Shown: positions 53,214-62,051, numbered from the stretch's first letter. The stretch is 64,000 bases of DNA from Cellulomonas palmilytica (GCF_021590045.1 NZ_CP062221.1:2356001-2420000); one strand, 5' to 3'. Numbers and translations are program-made. Notes: a model not told the origin generated them from the letters alone.

Positions 53214-54782
53214 GTGAGCACCCCTGCGCCTCCGCCTGCCCCTACGGCGGTCGAGACGACGACCACCACGACAGCGATCATCGACCTCGACCTGCCCGGC
53301 GCGACGATCAGCCGGCACGTGTACGGGCATTTCGCCGAGCACCTGGGCCGGTGCATCTACGGCGGGTTCTGGGTCGGTGAGGACTCCCCGGTGCCGAACG
53401 TGCGGGGCATCCGTTCGGACGTGGTCGAGGCGCTGCGCGCGCTGCAGATCCCGAACCTGCGCTGGCCGGGCGGGTGCTTCGCCGACGACTACCACTGGCG
53501 CGACGGCATCGGCCCGCGCGACCAGCGCCCCCGGATGGTCAACTCCCACTGGGGCGACGTCGTCGAGGACAACTCCTTCGGCACGCACGAGTTCATGGAC
53601 CTGTGCGAGCTGCTCGGCGCCGACCCCTACGTCAGCGGCAACGTCGGCTCCGGCACCGTCGCGGAGATGTCGGACTGGGTCGAGTACCTGACCCGGGCGG
53701 ACGACTCGCCGATGGCCGCGCTGCGCCGCGAGAACGGCCGCGACGAGCCCTGGCGGGTGCCGTTCTGGGGTCTGGGGAACGAGGCGTGGGGCTGCGGCGG
53801 ACAGCTGCGTGCGGAGCAGTTCGCGTCGCTGGCCCGCCAGTACGCCACGTACTCGCGCAACCACGGCGGCAACACCCTGTACCGGATCGCGGCCGGCGCC
53901 GACTCGGGTGACCTGCACTGGACCGAGACGCTCATGCGCTCGTTCGACGACCTCGCCGCCGACCCGGCCGCGCCCGCCGGTCCGTTCCAGGCCGTCTCGC
54001 TGCACTACTACACGATGTCGGGCTCGTGGGGCGACAAGGGCGACGCCACGGGCTTCAGCACCGACGAGTGGTACACGACGATGGCCAGGGCGCACCGCAT
54101 GGAGGAGCTGCTCACGCGCCACTCGACGGTGATGGACCGGTACGACCCGCACCGCAAGGTGGGCCTCGTCGTCGACGAGTGGGGCACCTGGTGGAACGTC
54201 GAGAAGGGCACCAACCCCGGGTTCCTGTACCAGCAGAACACGCTGCGCGACGCGCTCGTCGCGTCCACCCACTTCGACGCGTTCCACCGGCACGCCGAGC
54301 GGGTCGTCATGGCGAACATCGCGCAGACGGTCAACGTGCTGCAGGCCATGATCCTGACCGACCCCGACACGGGCGCGCTCGTCCTCACCCCGACGTACCA
54401 CGTGTTCGCGATGAACGCCGGGCACCACGACGCCGCCGCGCTCGCCGTGCACCTGCGGGACGTGACGACCCGGACGGTCGACGGGACCGAGCTGCCGCTG
54501 GTCTCGGCGTCCGCGTCGGTCAAGGACGACACCGCGCTGGTCTCGCTGTCGAACCTCGACACCGACGCCGACCGCACGGTCGTGCTCGACCTGCGCGGTC
54601 GCGAGGTCGTGGGCCACGAGGCTCGCGTGCTGACCGCGCCCGCACTCGACGCGCACAACACCCCCGAGCACCTCGACGCCGTCGCGCCGACGGGGCACGC
54701 GGGCGTGCGACCCCATGCGCGCGGGCTCGAGGTCGACCTCCCGGCCCACTCCTACGTCACCGTCGGTCTCGACCTGCGCTGA
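53214..54782 (+). CDS. GH51 alpha-L-arabinofuranosidase
   Basis: 522 residues, no signal peptide, with a Thr-rich N-terminal tail. The catalytic acid/base is E190 in [11 protein letters not shown] and the nucleophile E322 in [10 protein letters not shown]. The typical [21 protein letters not shown] start and [19 protein letters not shown] loop are present. It removes arabinofuranosyl side groups from arabino(xylo)oligosaccharides in the cytosol. The GTG has GAAGGAG upstream. Its stop overlaps the GH43 start by one base (TGATG), coupling the two. Confidence 0.95.
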   Translation: MSTPAPPPAPTAVETTTTTTAIIDLDLPGATISRHVYGHFAEHLGRCIYGGFWVGEDSPVPNVRGIRSDVVEALRALQIPNLRWPGGCFADDYHWRDGIGPRDQRPRMVNSHWGDVVEDNSFGTHEFMDLCELLGADPYVSGNVGSGTVAEMSDWVEYLTRADDSPMAALRRENGRDEPWRVPFWGLGNEAWGCGGQLRAEQFASLARQYATYSRNHGGNTLYRIAAGADSGDLHWTETLMRSFDDLAADPAAPAGPFQAVSLHYYTMSGSWGDKGDATGFSTDEWYTTMARAHRMEELLTRHSTVMDRYDPHRKVGLVVDEWGTWWNVEKGTNPGFLYQQNTLRDALVASTHFDAFHRHAERVVMANIAQTVNVLQAMILTDPDTGALVLTPTYHVFAMNAGHHDAAALAVHLRDVTTRTVDGTELPLVSASASVKDDTALVSLSNLDTDADRTVVLDLRGREVVGHEARVLTAPALDAHNTPEHLDAVAPTGHAGVRPHARGLEVDLPAHSYVTVGLDLR

Positions 54783-56410
54783 TGGGACAGGGCGACCGGG
54801 CGCTCACCTTCGCCGCCCCCGTCCTCTTCACGGACGTCCCGGATCCGGACGTCGTCCACGACGGTCGGTATTACTACATGGTCAGCACGACGATGTACTT
54901 CGCGCCGAGCGTGCCGATCATGCGCTCGAGCGACCTGGTGCACTGGTCGATCGCGGGCTACACCGGCCCGATCCTCGACGACACGGACGCGCTCGCGTTG
55001 CGCGACGGGCGCAGCGCGTACGGGCAGGGCAGCTGGGCCGCGAGCATCCGGTTCCACGCGGGCACGTACTACGTCTCGGTTGGCAGCCTGACCACCGACC
55101 GGACGTACGTGTACGCGACGCCGAGCATCGAGCACGGTCCGTGGACGAGGTCGGTCCTCGACGGCTACGCCCACGACCAGTCGCTCCTGTTCGACGACGG
55201 CGAGGTCTACCTCGTCCACGGCGCGGGGGCGATCGACCTGCGCCGGCTGCGGCGCCAGGCCGACGGGACGTTCGCCTGGGACGGCCCGGCGGCGCGGCTC
55301 GTCGAGGACGCCGACGTCGACCAGGCCGACGGGCTGCACGCGGAGGGCGCGCACGCCTACAAGATCGGCGACCACTACTACGTGTTCATGATCCAGTGGC
55401 CGACGGGCGGGATCCGCCAGCAGGTCGTGTGGCGGTCGACGTCGCTCACGCCGCAGTCCCAGGGCGGGACCTGGGAGGGTCGCGTCGTGCTCAGCCAGGC
55501 GGTGCCGGTCGCGGGGCGCCCGGGCGGAGGCGTGGCGCAGGGCGGCGTCGTCCAGGCGTCCGACGGGCAGTGGTACGCCGTGCTGTTCCAGGACGAGGGC
55601 CCGCTCGGGCGCTCGCCGCAGCTCGCGCGCGTGACCTGGCAGGACGGCTGGCCGGTCGTCAGGCTCGACCCGGCGGAGTCGCCGCCGACGGGGGAGAGGG
55701 AGCTCCTCGTCTCGGACGACTTCGACGACCGGCCCGCGCCGGCCGGCTACTGGAGCACGACGAACGCCGCAGCCCTGACGGCGTCGGACGAGAACGCCTG
55801 GAACGGGTCGAGCCTCGCTCTCCCGTGGCAGTGGAACCACAACCCGGACCAGCGCTTCTGGTCGCTCACCGCCCGGCCCGGCCACCTGCGCCTGACCACG
55901 GGCAGCATCGCGTCGGGCATCCTCGACGCCCGCAACACGCTCACCCAGCGCACGTACGGCCCGACGAGCGTCGCGGCGATCTCGCTCGACGTCTCCGGGA
56001 TGAAGGACGGCGACGTCGCCGGCCTGGCCGCGTTCCAGCAGAAGTACGGGTACGTGGCTGTCGAGATGGCCGACGGTGCTCGCCGACTGGTGATGCGCCG
56101 TGCCGACCCGAACGGGCGCGTGGCCTTCACCAGCGCTCCCGTGCCGCTCGCGGCCGAGACCGTCCTGCTCCGCGTGGACGTGGACTTCCGGGACGCCGCC
56201 GACCGCGCGTCGTTCGCGTACTCGCTCGACGGCGACGGCTGGACGACGATCGGCGACGACCTCGCGATGGAGTACAGCCTCGACCACTTCACGGGGTACC
56301 GGTTCGCGATCTTCTGCTACGCGACCGCCGAGACCGGCGGGCACGTGGACGTCGACTGGTTCCGCGTCGACGACGACATCGACAGCACACTGCCGTCAGC
56401 ACGACGCTGA
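54782..56410 (+). CDS. GH43 beta-xylosidase/arabinofuranosidase with beta-sandwich C-terminus
   Basis: 542 residues, no signal peptide. The five-bladed GH43 domain has the general base in FTDVPDPDVV (about D21) and the acid E188 in LHAEGAHAYK. A C-terminal concanavalin-like beta-sandwich (about 325-535) has SDDFDDRPAPAGYW and KYGYVAVEMADGARRL, typical of the bi-modular subfamilies. Together with GH51 and GH10 it would finish intracellular arabinoxylan-oligosaccharide breakdown. The ATG overlaps the upstream stop. Confidence 0.92.
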   Translation: MGQGDRALTFAAPVLFTDVPDPDVVHDGRYYYMVSTTMYFAPSVPIMRSSDLVHWSIAGYTGPILDDTDALALRDGRSAYGQGSWAASIRFHAGTYYVSVGSLTTDRTYVYATPSIEHGPWTRSVLDGYAHDQSLLFDDGEVYLVHGAGAIDLRRLRRQADGTFAWDGPAARLVEDADVDQADGLHAEGAHAYKIGDHYYVFMIQWPTGGIRQQVVWRSTSLTPQSQGGTWEGRVVLSQAVPVAGRPGGGVAQGGVVQASDGQWYAVLFQDEGPLGRSPQLARVTWQDGWPVVRLDPAESPPTGERELLVSDDFDDRPAPAGYWSTTNAAALTASDENAWNGSSLALPWQWNHNPDQRFWSLTARPGHLRLTTGSIASGILDARNTLTQRTYGPTSVAAISLDVSGMKDGDVAGLAAFQQKYGYVAVEMADGARRLVMRRADPNGRVAFTSAPVPLAAETVLLRVDVDFRDAADRASFAYSLDGDGWTTIGDDLAMEYSLDHFTGYRFAIFCYATAETGGHVDVDWFRVDDDIDSTLPSARR

Positions 56411-56545
56411 GCGGCCGTCGTCAGAGCGTGACCGCTCGTGACTCGAGCCACGACGCGATCACGGCGAGCTCGGGGTGGACGTCTCCGGCGACCTCGCGGA
56501 CGAAGGACCTTGTTCTCCTGCTCCAGCAGCCGAGTCCGGGCCACT
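56411..56545 (-). pseudogene. Possible gene fragments at the island edge
   Basis: On the minus strand one frame reads RTRLLEQENKVL, resembling the leucine-zipper end of an IS3-type OrfA. Another reads FVREVAGDVHPELAVIASWLESRAVTL and stop, resembling a protein C-terminus. Neither has a start. Low-confidence remnants marking the boundary of the accessory island. Confidence 0.3.
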
Positions 56546-56592
56546 ACCGCTCTGACGCTGGACTTTGCGGTGGTGGCAAGCCGCCAACTCTT

Positions 56593-56639
56593 GTTTGCGA
56601 TCGCCTAGTAAAGTTGGTGACCGCGTACTAACGTTTGCG
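56593..56639 (+). promoter_or_regulatory. AT-richer promoter/operator region of the toxin-antitoxin pair
   Basis: GTTTGCG occurs twice 40 bases apart (56593-56599, 56633-56639), bracketing an inverted repeat TAGTA (56606-56610) / TACTA (56626-56630). It lies just before the GAGGAGG ribosome site of the next gene and would suit autoregulation. Confidence 0.4.
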
Positions 56640-56655
56640 CCAGAGGAGGTAGCCC

Positions 56656-57336
56656 ATGGACGCGACCCACCCACTCGCTGTGGTCACTCCGACGCTCGAC
56701 GGTGACGTGCTGACTCACCTCGCACTGACGCGAGCTGCGTTCACGCCAGGCCAACTCGCGCGCCTCCTGCCACCGAAGTCGCGGGGTGAGAACCAGGACC
56801 TCCGGCCGGTATCGGTCGAAGGTGTCCGCAAAGTACTCAACCGGCTCGCACACCAAGGCATCGTGACGGCGACCCGGGTGGGCAACTCTGCGGTGACGTA
56901 CGAGTTGAACCGTGAGCACCTCGCAGCCGATGGGGTAGTCGCACTGGCGAACCAGGCGCGAACGCTGCGCACACGCCTCGAGGAGCACCTCGAAGGATGG
57001 GGTACCCCACCGGTGTATGCCGCGCTGTTCGGTTCGTGGGCTCGCGGTGCCGCGACGGTCGACTCGGACGTCGACCTCTTCCTGGTGCGGCCCGACGACG
57101 CGGACGAAGACGAGTGGGCTGACCAGGTCGACGAACTGCAGCACCGTGTCTCCCGGTGGACCGGCAACGATGCCCGGCCGTTTGTCATCGACGAGACGGA
57201 CCTGCCGCCCATGGCAACCGAACCGGTCCTGGCGTCCATCCGAACGGAGGGCCTAACGGTGCACGGCGACCCCAACTGGTTGCGGAAGCGCGTCAAGCCG
57301 CGTCGACTGATCAAGCGGAACATGGAGACCTCATGA
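56656..57336 (+). CDS. HTH-nucleotidyltransferase, likely MNT antitoxin
   Basis: 226 residues. An N-terminal winged helix (about 18-90, VSVEGVRKVLNRLAHQGIVTATRVGNSAVTYEL) is fused to a minimal nucleotidyltransferase domain with an exact GSx10DxD motif (G126, S127, D138, D140: GSWARGAATVDSDVD). Minimal nucleotidyltransferases paired with HEPN proteins are antitoxins that modify the toxin. The fused DNA-binding domain suggests it also autoregulates. The stop overlaps the HEPN start (ATGA). Base composition is lower in GC than flanking genes, suggesting acquisition. Confidence 0.82.
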   Translation: MDATHPLAVVTPTLDGDVLTHLALTRAAFTPGQLARLLPPKSRGENQDLRPVSVEGVRKVLNRLAHQGIVTATRVGNSAVTYELNREHLAADGVVALANQARTLRTRLEEHLEGWGTPPVYAALFGSWARGAATVDSDVDLFLVRPDDADEDEWADQVDELQHRVSRWTGNDARPFVIDETDLPPMATEPVLASIRTEGLTVHGDPNWLRKRVKPRRLIKRNMETS

Positions 57337-57719
57337 GCACCAAGAAGGCCGACGTGAACGTCCGTGCAGGCCGGCTCGCCAAGGCAAGACAGTTCGCTGC
57401 CGTCGCGCACGACGTCCTCGACCTCGCGGACGAAGCGCAGGACGTCGCCGACGCGTTCGTCACCCTCGCGGTCCACGCGGGCATCGCCGCCTCCGACGTG
57501 ATCTGCAGCGCGCGGCTGGGCATATACCACCACGGCGAACGACACGAGGAAGCAGTTGCACTGCTGAAGAAGGCGGATGCTGACGCGGCGAAGCACCTCG
57601 ACAGACTCCTCCAGATGAAGACGCTCGCGGGCTACTCCTACACGCCGGTGTCTGGCGAGAAGCGAGTGAAAGCCGAACGCGCGATGGACGCGCTCATCGC
57701 TACCGCTAACTCGGTGTAG
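57333..57719 (+). CDS. HEPN-like protein, likely toxin
   Basis: 128 residues, all-helical. An R-x4-H motif (R61-H66 in CSARLGIYHHGERH) matches the RNase signature of HEPN toxins. The phrase IAASDVICSARLG...HEEAVALLKK recurs in actinobacterial proteins encoded beside nucleotidyltransferases. It lacks the exact R-x4-H-x-Y of characterised HepT, since H67 is followed by GE. Translationally coupled to the antitoxin. Candidate defence or persistence module; the function is inferred. Confidence 0.72.
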   Translation: MSTKKADVNVRAGRLAKARQFAAVAHDVLDLADEAQDVADAFVTLAVHAGIAASDVICSARLGIYHHGERHEEAVALLKKADADAAKHLDRLLQMKTLAGYSYTPVSGEKRVKAERAMDALIATANSV

Positions 57720-57900
57720 GTCCGTGGGTCGACTGGAGGTGGTGGGCGGTCACAAGGGGACTGCTGCACGATCGGTTGACACCGGGTGAGTGGTGATCAT
57801 GCCGCGAGAGCGGCGTTCTGGGCGGCAAAGGCGAGGGGACTGCTGCGGGGCTGGTCGACACTCCGTCTGTGCGACGAGGTCCCGCTGGAAGGATGTGGCT

Positions 57901-58218
57901 GTGCCCAAGAAGTTGCCGCCTGAGTTCAAGCGTGACGTCGTGCGGTCGCCCGCCGCGGCGACCTGACGCACGCCGAGGTCGCCGCCGACTTCGACATCTC
58001 GATTGAGTCGGTGCGGCGTTGGGTGCGCCAGGCCGACATCGACGACGGAGTCGTGGACGGCAAGACCACCAGTGAGCAGAACGAGCTGGTCCAGCTGCGC
58101 CGCTGCCGCTGACGGGTGCCGCCGCGGGTGACGCCGGGAGAAGCGCCGCCTGGAGCAGGAGAACGAGATCCTGCGCCGCGCGGCGGCCTACTTCGCCGCC
58201 GGCTCGCTCCCAAAATGA
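57901..58218 (+). pseudogene. IS3 OrfA pseudogene
   Basis: Reads VPKKLPPEFKRDVV, then a one-base deletion near 57953 shifts the frame. It continues ARRGDLTHAEVAADFDISIESVRRWVRQADIDDGVVDG (helix-turn-helix). About 34 extra bases interrupt it near 58105, after which the original frame resumes with RRLEQENEILRRAAAYFAAGSLPK. Net effect: two frameshifts, non-functional. Confidence 0.75.
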
Positions 58219-58358
58219 GCTACCCGCTGGTCCGTGACTTGGCTCCGATAAGCGATCGCGAGTTGCAGGACGCCTACCTGACCAACGCCCTGATCGACGC
58301 CCACGGCGACGACCCCGAGTTCGGCTACCGCTTGTGGGCCGACGAGCGCGAGCGCAGA
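58215..58358 (+). pseudogene. IS3 OrfB fragment
   Basis: Starts MSYPLVRDLA, then jumps to SDRELQDAYLTNALIDAHGDDPEFGYRLWADERER. About 25 codons usual between these blocks are missing, and the protein ends within the first 50 residues. The DDE integrase core is absent. Confidence 0.7.
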
Positions 58359-58474
58359 TGGACCATCTGCCCGCCGACGAGGGTCCGACCGGTGGGGTGC
58401 GCGTCGTGCACGTCGAGCGGTGCGTGCCAACCGGCAGTCTGCGCGTCGCGCATCGCGGGCATCACGATGCTCAC
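58325..58474 (-). pseudogene. AbiEii-like nucleotidyltransferase toxin, truncated by IS3 remnant
   Basis: The GTG start overlaps the upstream regulator's stop (GTGA). Only the N-terminus remains: ...TAGWHAPLDVHDAHPTGRTLVGGQMVHLRS, where the GWTLVGGQMVHLH-type block is the start of DUF1814/AbiEii-like nucleotidyltransferases. Sequence then runs into the IS3 orfB fragment and stops after 49 codons. The catalytic D-x-D is lost. Confidence 0.6.
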
Positions 58475-59118
58475 GACGCTGCGCCGCCGAGGGCCGCGAG
58501 GATGAGCTCCCTCGCCCGGTTCAGGGTGCGTGGGTCGTCGTGCTCGGCCAGGTTCGCCGCCAGCACGAGTGGCGGCACGGGGTTCTCGGGCAACTCGTGG
58601 GCGACGTGCAGGACGACCGTGGCTCGGGGACCCCCGGGTCGCAGCAGGTGATCCGCGCGCAGCGCGTCGAGCTCGTCGTCGCGGACGTAACCCTCGACCG
58701 TGCTGCCCGCACCGAGGTGTGAGCGGGAGTCGGAGAGGCCGGAGGGGACGACCCGGGAGTCGTCGAGCAGCGCCGCGGCGGCGCGGGACTCGAACAGCAT
58801 CCGCCGTGCGCGGGACGCGACCCATGACGAGAGAAGTCGCTCCGGCTCGCTGTCGTGGGCGAGCCGACGGCGCCGCTGGCGCCACCGGTACGCGTCCTGG
58901 GGTCCGTACTCCACCGGTGCGTCCGCCGCGAGGACCGCCCAGGCGACGTCGGGGGACATCGGACGCCCGCGGGCCCGCCCCGAGGGGAGCGACGTGGACT
59001 CGACGAGCCACTGGCCGCCCACTTGCCGGGCGCGGACCCGGCCTGCGCCGATGAGCTGACGCACGCGCTGCGGTGACACGTCGAGCAGCTCCGCTGCCTC
59101 CTTGACCGAGACCTCCAT
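58471..59118 (-). CDS. Helix-turn-helix protein, partner of truncated AbiEii-like toxin
   Basis: 215 residues. The N-terminal excisionase/MerR-like helix-turn-helix is VSVKEAAELLDVSPQRVRQLIGAGRVRARQVGGQWLVE. The remainder is an uncharacterised charged region ending RARELILAALGGAAS. Coupled by GTGA to the broken toxin gene, it is probably the antitoxin/autorepressor of a former type IV-like system. A 9-base inverted repeat overlaps its start (59116-59157). A GTG at 59124 is also in frame. Confidence 0.75.
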   Translation of the reverse strand: MEVSVKEAAELLDVSPQRVRQLIGAGRVRARQVGGQWLVESTSLPSGRARGRPMSPDVAWAVLAADAPVEYGPQDAYRWRQRRRRLAHDSEPERLLSSWVASRARRMLFESRAAAALLDDSRVVPSGLSDSRSHLGAGSTVEGYVRDDELDALRADHLLRPGGPRATVVLHVAHELPENPVPPLVLAANLAEHDDPRTLNRARELILAALGGAAS

Positions 59119-59157
59119 AGGCACAACCCCAGCGACAAGGAAAGAGAAGTGCCTATG
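59116..59157. promoter_or_regulatory. Inverted repeat at the start of the HTH gene
   Basis: Perfect 9-base arms CATAGGCAC (59116-59124) and GTGCCTATG (59149-59157) separated by 24 bases. One arm covers the start codon, a position suited to autorepression. Confidence 0.6.
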
Positions 59158-59244
59158 TCGGCCATCGAGACGAGCACCTCGGCAGGTGCTTGGTTGCCGC
59201 CCTGATGCGAGGAGCGGTCTCGGCTGACGTGATGATGAACGAGA

Positions 59245-59280
59245 GACGCCCTCGACCGCGTCTCCGCGGTCGAGGGCGTC
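59245..59280. terminator. Terminator of tRNA-Leu
   Basis: Perfect 16-base arms (59245-59260 / 59265-59280) with TCTC loop, 20 bases beyond the tRNA 3' end on the minus strand. Confidence 0.75.
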
Positions 59281-59300
59281 TTCGTCGCTGTCTCAACGAG

Positions 59301-59383
59301 TGTCCGGAGGGGGACTTGAACCCCCACGCCCTTTCGGGCACTAGCACCTCAAGCTAGCGCGTCTGCCATTCCGCCACCCGGAC
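59301..59383 (-). tRNA. tRNA-Leu(GAG)
   Basis: 83 bases. The acceptor stem GTCCGGG pairs with TCCGGAC plus discriminator A. The anticodon arm is CTAGC-TTGAGGT-GCTAG with anticodon GAG. A long variable arm (CCCGAAAGGG) as in class II tRNAs and the T-loop GTTCAAGTC are present. No CCA is encoded. Its 3' end faces the accessory island. Confidence 0.95.
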
Positions 59384-59567
59384 AGGTGGTCACTGCGGGA
59401 TCCCGGAGGAGCCCCGCGGTGCGGCAGAAAACATAGCACGGTGCGTCGCCGGGACACGCATCGGCCCCGCGGGGCAGACTCGTCACGGCAGGGCGAGACA
59501 TGACGACACAGGACGAACCGGGTGACCCCCAGCGGGTGACCCGAGGTGCGCGAGGAGAGGTGCCGGG

Positions 59568-60779
59568 ATGGCGGAGCCGGGCGTCGGGTCGCAGGGCGCT
59601 CGTCCCGCACGACGGGTCGCGGGGACGGCCCGCAGGACGCCGCCACCTGCGGAGCCGGACGCGCCGCGCTGGCTGCGCTCGCTGGCGGGCGTCTCGTGGC
59701 GACTGATCGTCGCCGTCATCGCGGTCGGCATGGTGTTCTACGCGACGTCGCAGGTGAAGCTGCTGTTCATCGCGGTGTTCCTCGCGCTGGTCTTCACCGC
59801 GGTGCTGCGGCCGCTCGTCGAGTGGTTCAGCAAGGTCATGCCGCGGTTCCTCGCCACCGCCCTGGCGATCATCTCCGGGTTCCTGTTCTTCGCCGGCCTG
59901 CTCACGTACGTGGGGTACTCGGTGGCGAACGAGTGGGAGGACCTGTCCCAGCAGTTCAGCGACGGCATCGACCAGATCATCGAGTTCCTCGAGAGCGACA
60001 CGCTGCCGTTCACCATCACGAGCGAGCAGATCGCCGGCTGGATCAGCGACGCGCAGCAGTGGGTGCAGGACCACGCGACCGAGCTCGCGGGCCAGGCCGC
60101 CGAGCGTGCCGGGTCCGTCGTCGAGGTGTTCACGGCGCTCGCGCTGGCGATCTTCTGCACGGTGTTCTTCCTGGCGCGCGGCCAGGAGATGTGGACGTGG
60201 TTCCTCAACCAGATCCCCGCGCGGTTCCGTGAGGGTTGGATCAAGGCCGGCGGTGCGGGCTGGTACACGTTCTCCGGCTACACGCGGGGAACCGTGATCA
60301 TCGCAGTGACCGACGGGATGCTCGCGTTCGTGCTGCTGCTGGTCCTCGGTGTGCCGCTCGCGGCGCCGCTGGCGGTGCTCGTGTTCATCGGCGCCTTCAT
60401 CCCGCTGATCGGCGCGCCCGCCGCGATGATCATCGCGATGATCGTGGCGCTCGCGGCCAACGGGTTCTGGTCCGCGGTGATCGTCGGCATCGGCATCGCG
60501 CTCATCGGGCAGTTCGAGGGGCACGTGCTGCAGCCGCTCGTCATGGGCAAGCAGGTGTCGATCCACCCGGTGGTGGTCGCGCTCGCGGTCGCGGGCGGGA
60601 CGCTGACGGCGGGGATCCTCGGTGCGGTGGTGAGCGTGCCGCTCGTCGCGGTCGCGTGGGCGGTGTTCTCGCGGCTGCGCACGCTGGACCCGCCGATGGA
60701 GGCGGACGACGCGGACGACGAGGTGGGCCCGGTCGACACCGAGCGGCGACACGACCAGGACGCGGCGACGCCGTCCTGA
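59568..60779 (+). CDS. AI-2E family transporter (TqsA/PerM-like)
   Basis: 403 residues, with a Pro/Arg-rich N-terminal tail, about eight membrane helices and an acidic C-terminal tail. Typical segments are WRLIVAVIAVGMVFYATSQVKLLFIAVFLALVFTAVLRPLVEWF, FIGAFIPLIGAPAAMIIAMIVAL and EGHVLQPLVMGKQVSIHPVVVALAVAGG. The family includes autoinducer-2 exporters and ion antiporters, so substrate is open. AGGAGAGG precedes the ATG. Confidence 0.9.
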   Translation: MAEPGVGSQGARPARRVAGTARRTPPPAEPDAPRWLRSLAGVSWRLIVAVIAVGMVFYATSQVKLLFIAVFLALVFTAVLRPLVEWFSKVMPRFLATALAIISGFLFFAGLLTYVGYSVANEWEDLSQQFSDGIDQIIEFLESDTLPFTITSEQIAGWISDAQQWVQDHATELAGQAAERAGSVVEVFTALALAIFCTVFFLARGQEMWTWFLNQIPARFREGWIKAGGAGWYTFSGYTRGTVIIAVTDGMLAFVLLLVLGVPLAAPLAVLVFIGAFIPLIGAPAAMIIAMIVALAANGFWSAVIVGIGIALIGQFEGHVLQPLVMGKQVSIHPVVVALAVAGGTLTAGILGAVVSVPLVAVAWAVFSRLRTLDPPMEADDADDEVGPVDTERRHDQDAATPS

Positions 60780-60825
60780 GCCGCTGTTCCTCGGGGCCAG
60801 GACGGCGCCGCCACGCACCGCTGCG

Positions 60826-61944
60826 TCAGGACGTGGGAGCCTCGCCGTCGTCGCTCGCTTCGACGTCCTCGTCCGACGACGTGCCCGCCGGCTCCTCGGC
60901 GGCGGCGGTCGACGTGGGCGTCGGCTCGGCCTCGGCCGCCTCCCGGTCCGCCATGGTCCTCGTGGGGTCGTCGGGGTCGACGAGCGCCCCGAACGCGTCG
61001 GTGAACGCGCGGGCGAACGCGTCGGTGTCGGCGAGGTCGCCCCTGTACGGCTGACCGCCGACGATGATGACCGGCGACGTCGTCACCGTCGCCACGCCGA
61101 ACGGCACGTAGCCCGCGGCGCGCTCGGTCGCCGCGCGCGCCCAGTCGGTGTGGTCGCCGTGGCGGACGCACTGCACGGCTGCGTCGCCGGCGCCCGCGCG
61201 GGAGACGAGCGAGGCGAGCTCGTCGGTCGACAGGCCGTCGGCGGGGAGCGTCGGGACCTCGTCGAGCAGCGCGGTGTGCGTGGCGAGGACGAGGTCGGGG
61301 GAGTGCTCGGCGACGCACGCGAGCGCACCGGCGGCGCGCACCGAGTAGTCACCGGTCGTCGCGATCGTCGTCGGCCCGTCGGTGGGTTGCGCCGATCGCG
61401 TGTCCGCGGCCTGGTCGACCGACCCTGCCGTGCTCGTCGGCGTCGGGACCGGTGTGGCGAGGACGTCCGTGCCGTCGAGGAGGGCGAGCGGGCGGATCTC
61501 GAACGTGGCGTTGCCGTCGGTCACCCACTCGGTGACCTGCTCACGGTTCATGGACCACCAGGTCGCGGCCATCGGGTCGCGGTAGTCGACGAATGCGACC
61601 ACGGGCAGGACCCCGGGATCCGTGACGTACGGGCTGGGCACGTCGTCGGGCTCGAGCGCCGCGGTGCGCACGGTCGACAGCGTCGAGCCGTCGCCGCTGA
61701 CGACCACGCCGTCGGACACCATGTTCGCGGGGCCGATCGCCGCGGCGCGGGCGCGGGACTGCGCGGTGACGACGACGGCGCCGACGAGAGCCGCGCACCC
61801 GACGACGGCGCCCGCGCGCAGCCCGATGCGGCGCAGCCGCGCCCGGCGTGCTCGTCGGGCCCGCTCGATCTCGGCGAGCTGACGGTCGATCGCGAGCCGC
61901 TGCTTGCGCGCGGCCTTGGCCTTGGCGGACCTGGCGTGGCTCAT
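60826..61944 (-). CDS. Membrane-anchored DsbA-like thioredoxin-fold protein lacking CxxC
   Basis: 372 residues. A Lys/Arg/Ala-rich cytoplasmic N-terminus is followed by one membrane helix (about 44-62), then a DsbA-like domain: LPVVAFVDYRDPMAATWWSMNREQVTEWV where active enzymes have CPxC after the F-x-DY strand. The late cis-proline strand TSPVIIVGGQPYRGD is retained. The active-site cysteines are replaced (DPMA), so a redox role is unlikely. The acidic Thr/Glu/Ala-rich tail is low complexity. Start ATG 61944. Confidence 0.8.
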   Translation of the reverse strand: MSHARSAKAKAARKQRLAIDRQLAEIERARRARRARLRRIGLRAGAVVGCAALVGAVVVTAQSRARAAAIGPANMVSDGVVVSGDGSTLSTVRTAALEPDDVPSPYVTDPGVLPVVAFVDYRDPMAATWWSMNREQVTEWVTDGNATFEIRPLALLDGTDVLATPVPTPTSTAGSVDQAADTRSAQPTDGPTTIATTGDYSVRAAGALACVAEHSPDLVLATHTALLDEVPTLPADGLSTDELASLVSRAGAGDAAVQCVRHGDHTDWARAATERAAGYVPFGVATVTTSPVIIVGGQPYRGDLADTDAFARAFTDAFGALVDPDDPTRTMADREAAEAEPTPTSTAAAEEPAGTSSDEDVEASDDGEAPTS

Positions 61945-62051
61945 GTCGTGCTGTGCGTTTCTGTGAGGTGGGACACGTCGGGCCTTACCGTGCCCACGTC
62001 ACCTGGACGCCACATGAGACGAGTCTGGGAGAAACCTGGGAATCGGTCCTC

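Larger units (their letters stand above)
57755..58358 (+). mobile_element. IS3-family remnant
   Basis: Contains damaged orfA and orfB in the usual order with an ATGA overlap. Upstream, AGGGGACTGCTGC occurs twice (57755-57767, 57834-57846), each followed by a related GGT(T/C)GACAC stretch, perhaps duplicated end sequence. The right end is inside an AbiEii-like gene, near 58355. Not capable of transposition. Confidence 0.7.

Noticed and set aside
56500..56660. Attachment-site copy of the tRNA-Leu 3' end
   Set aside because: Only short matches such as GTCCGG were found, not enough to call an att site.
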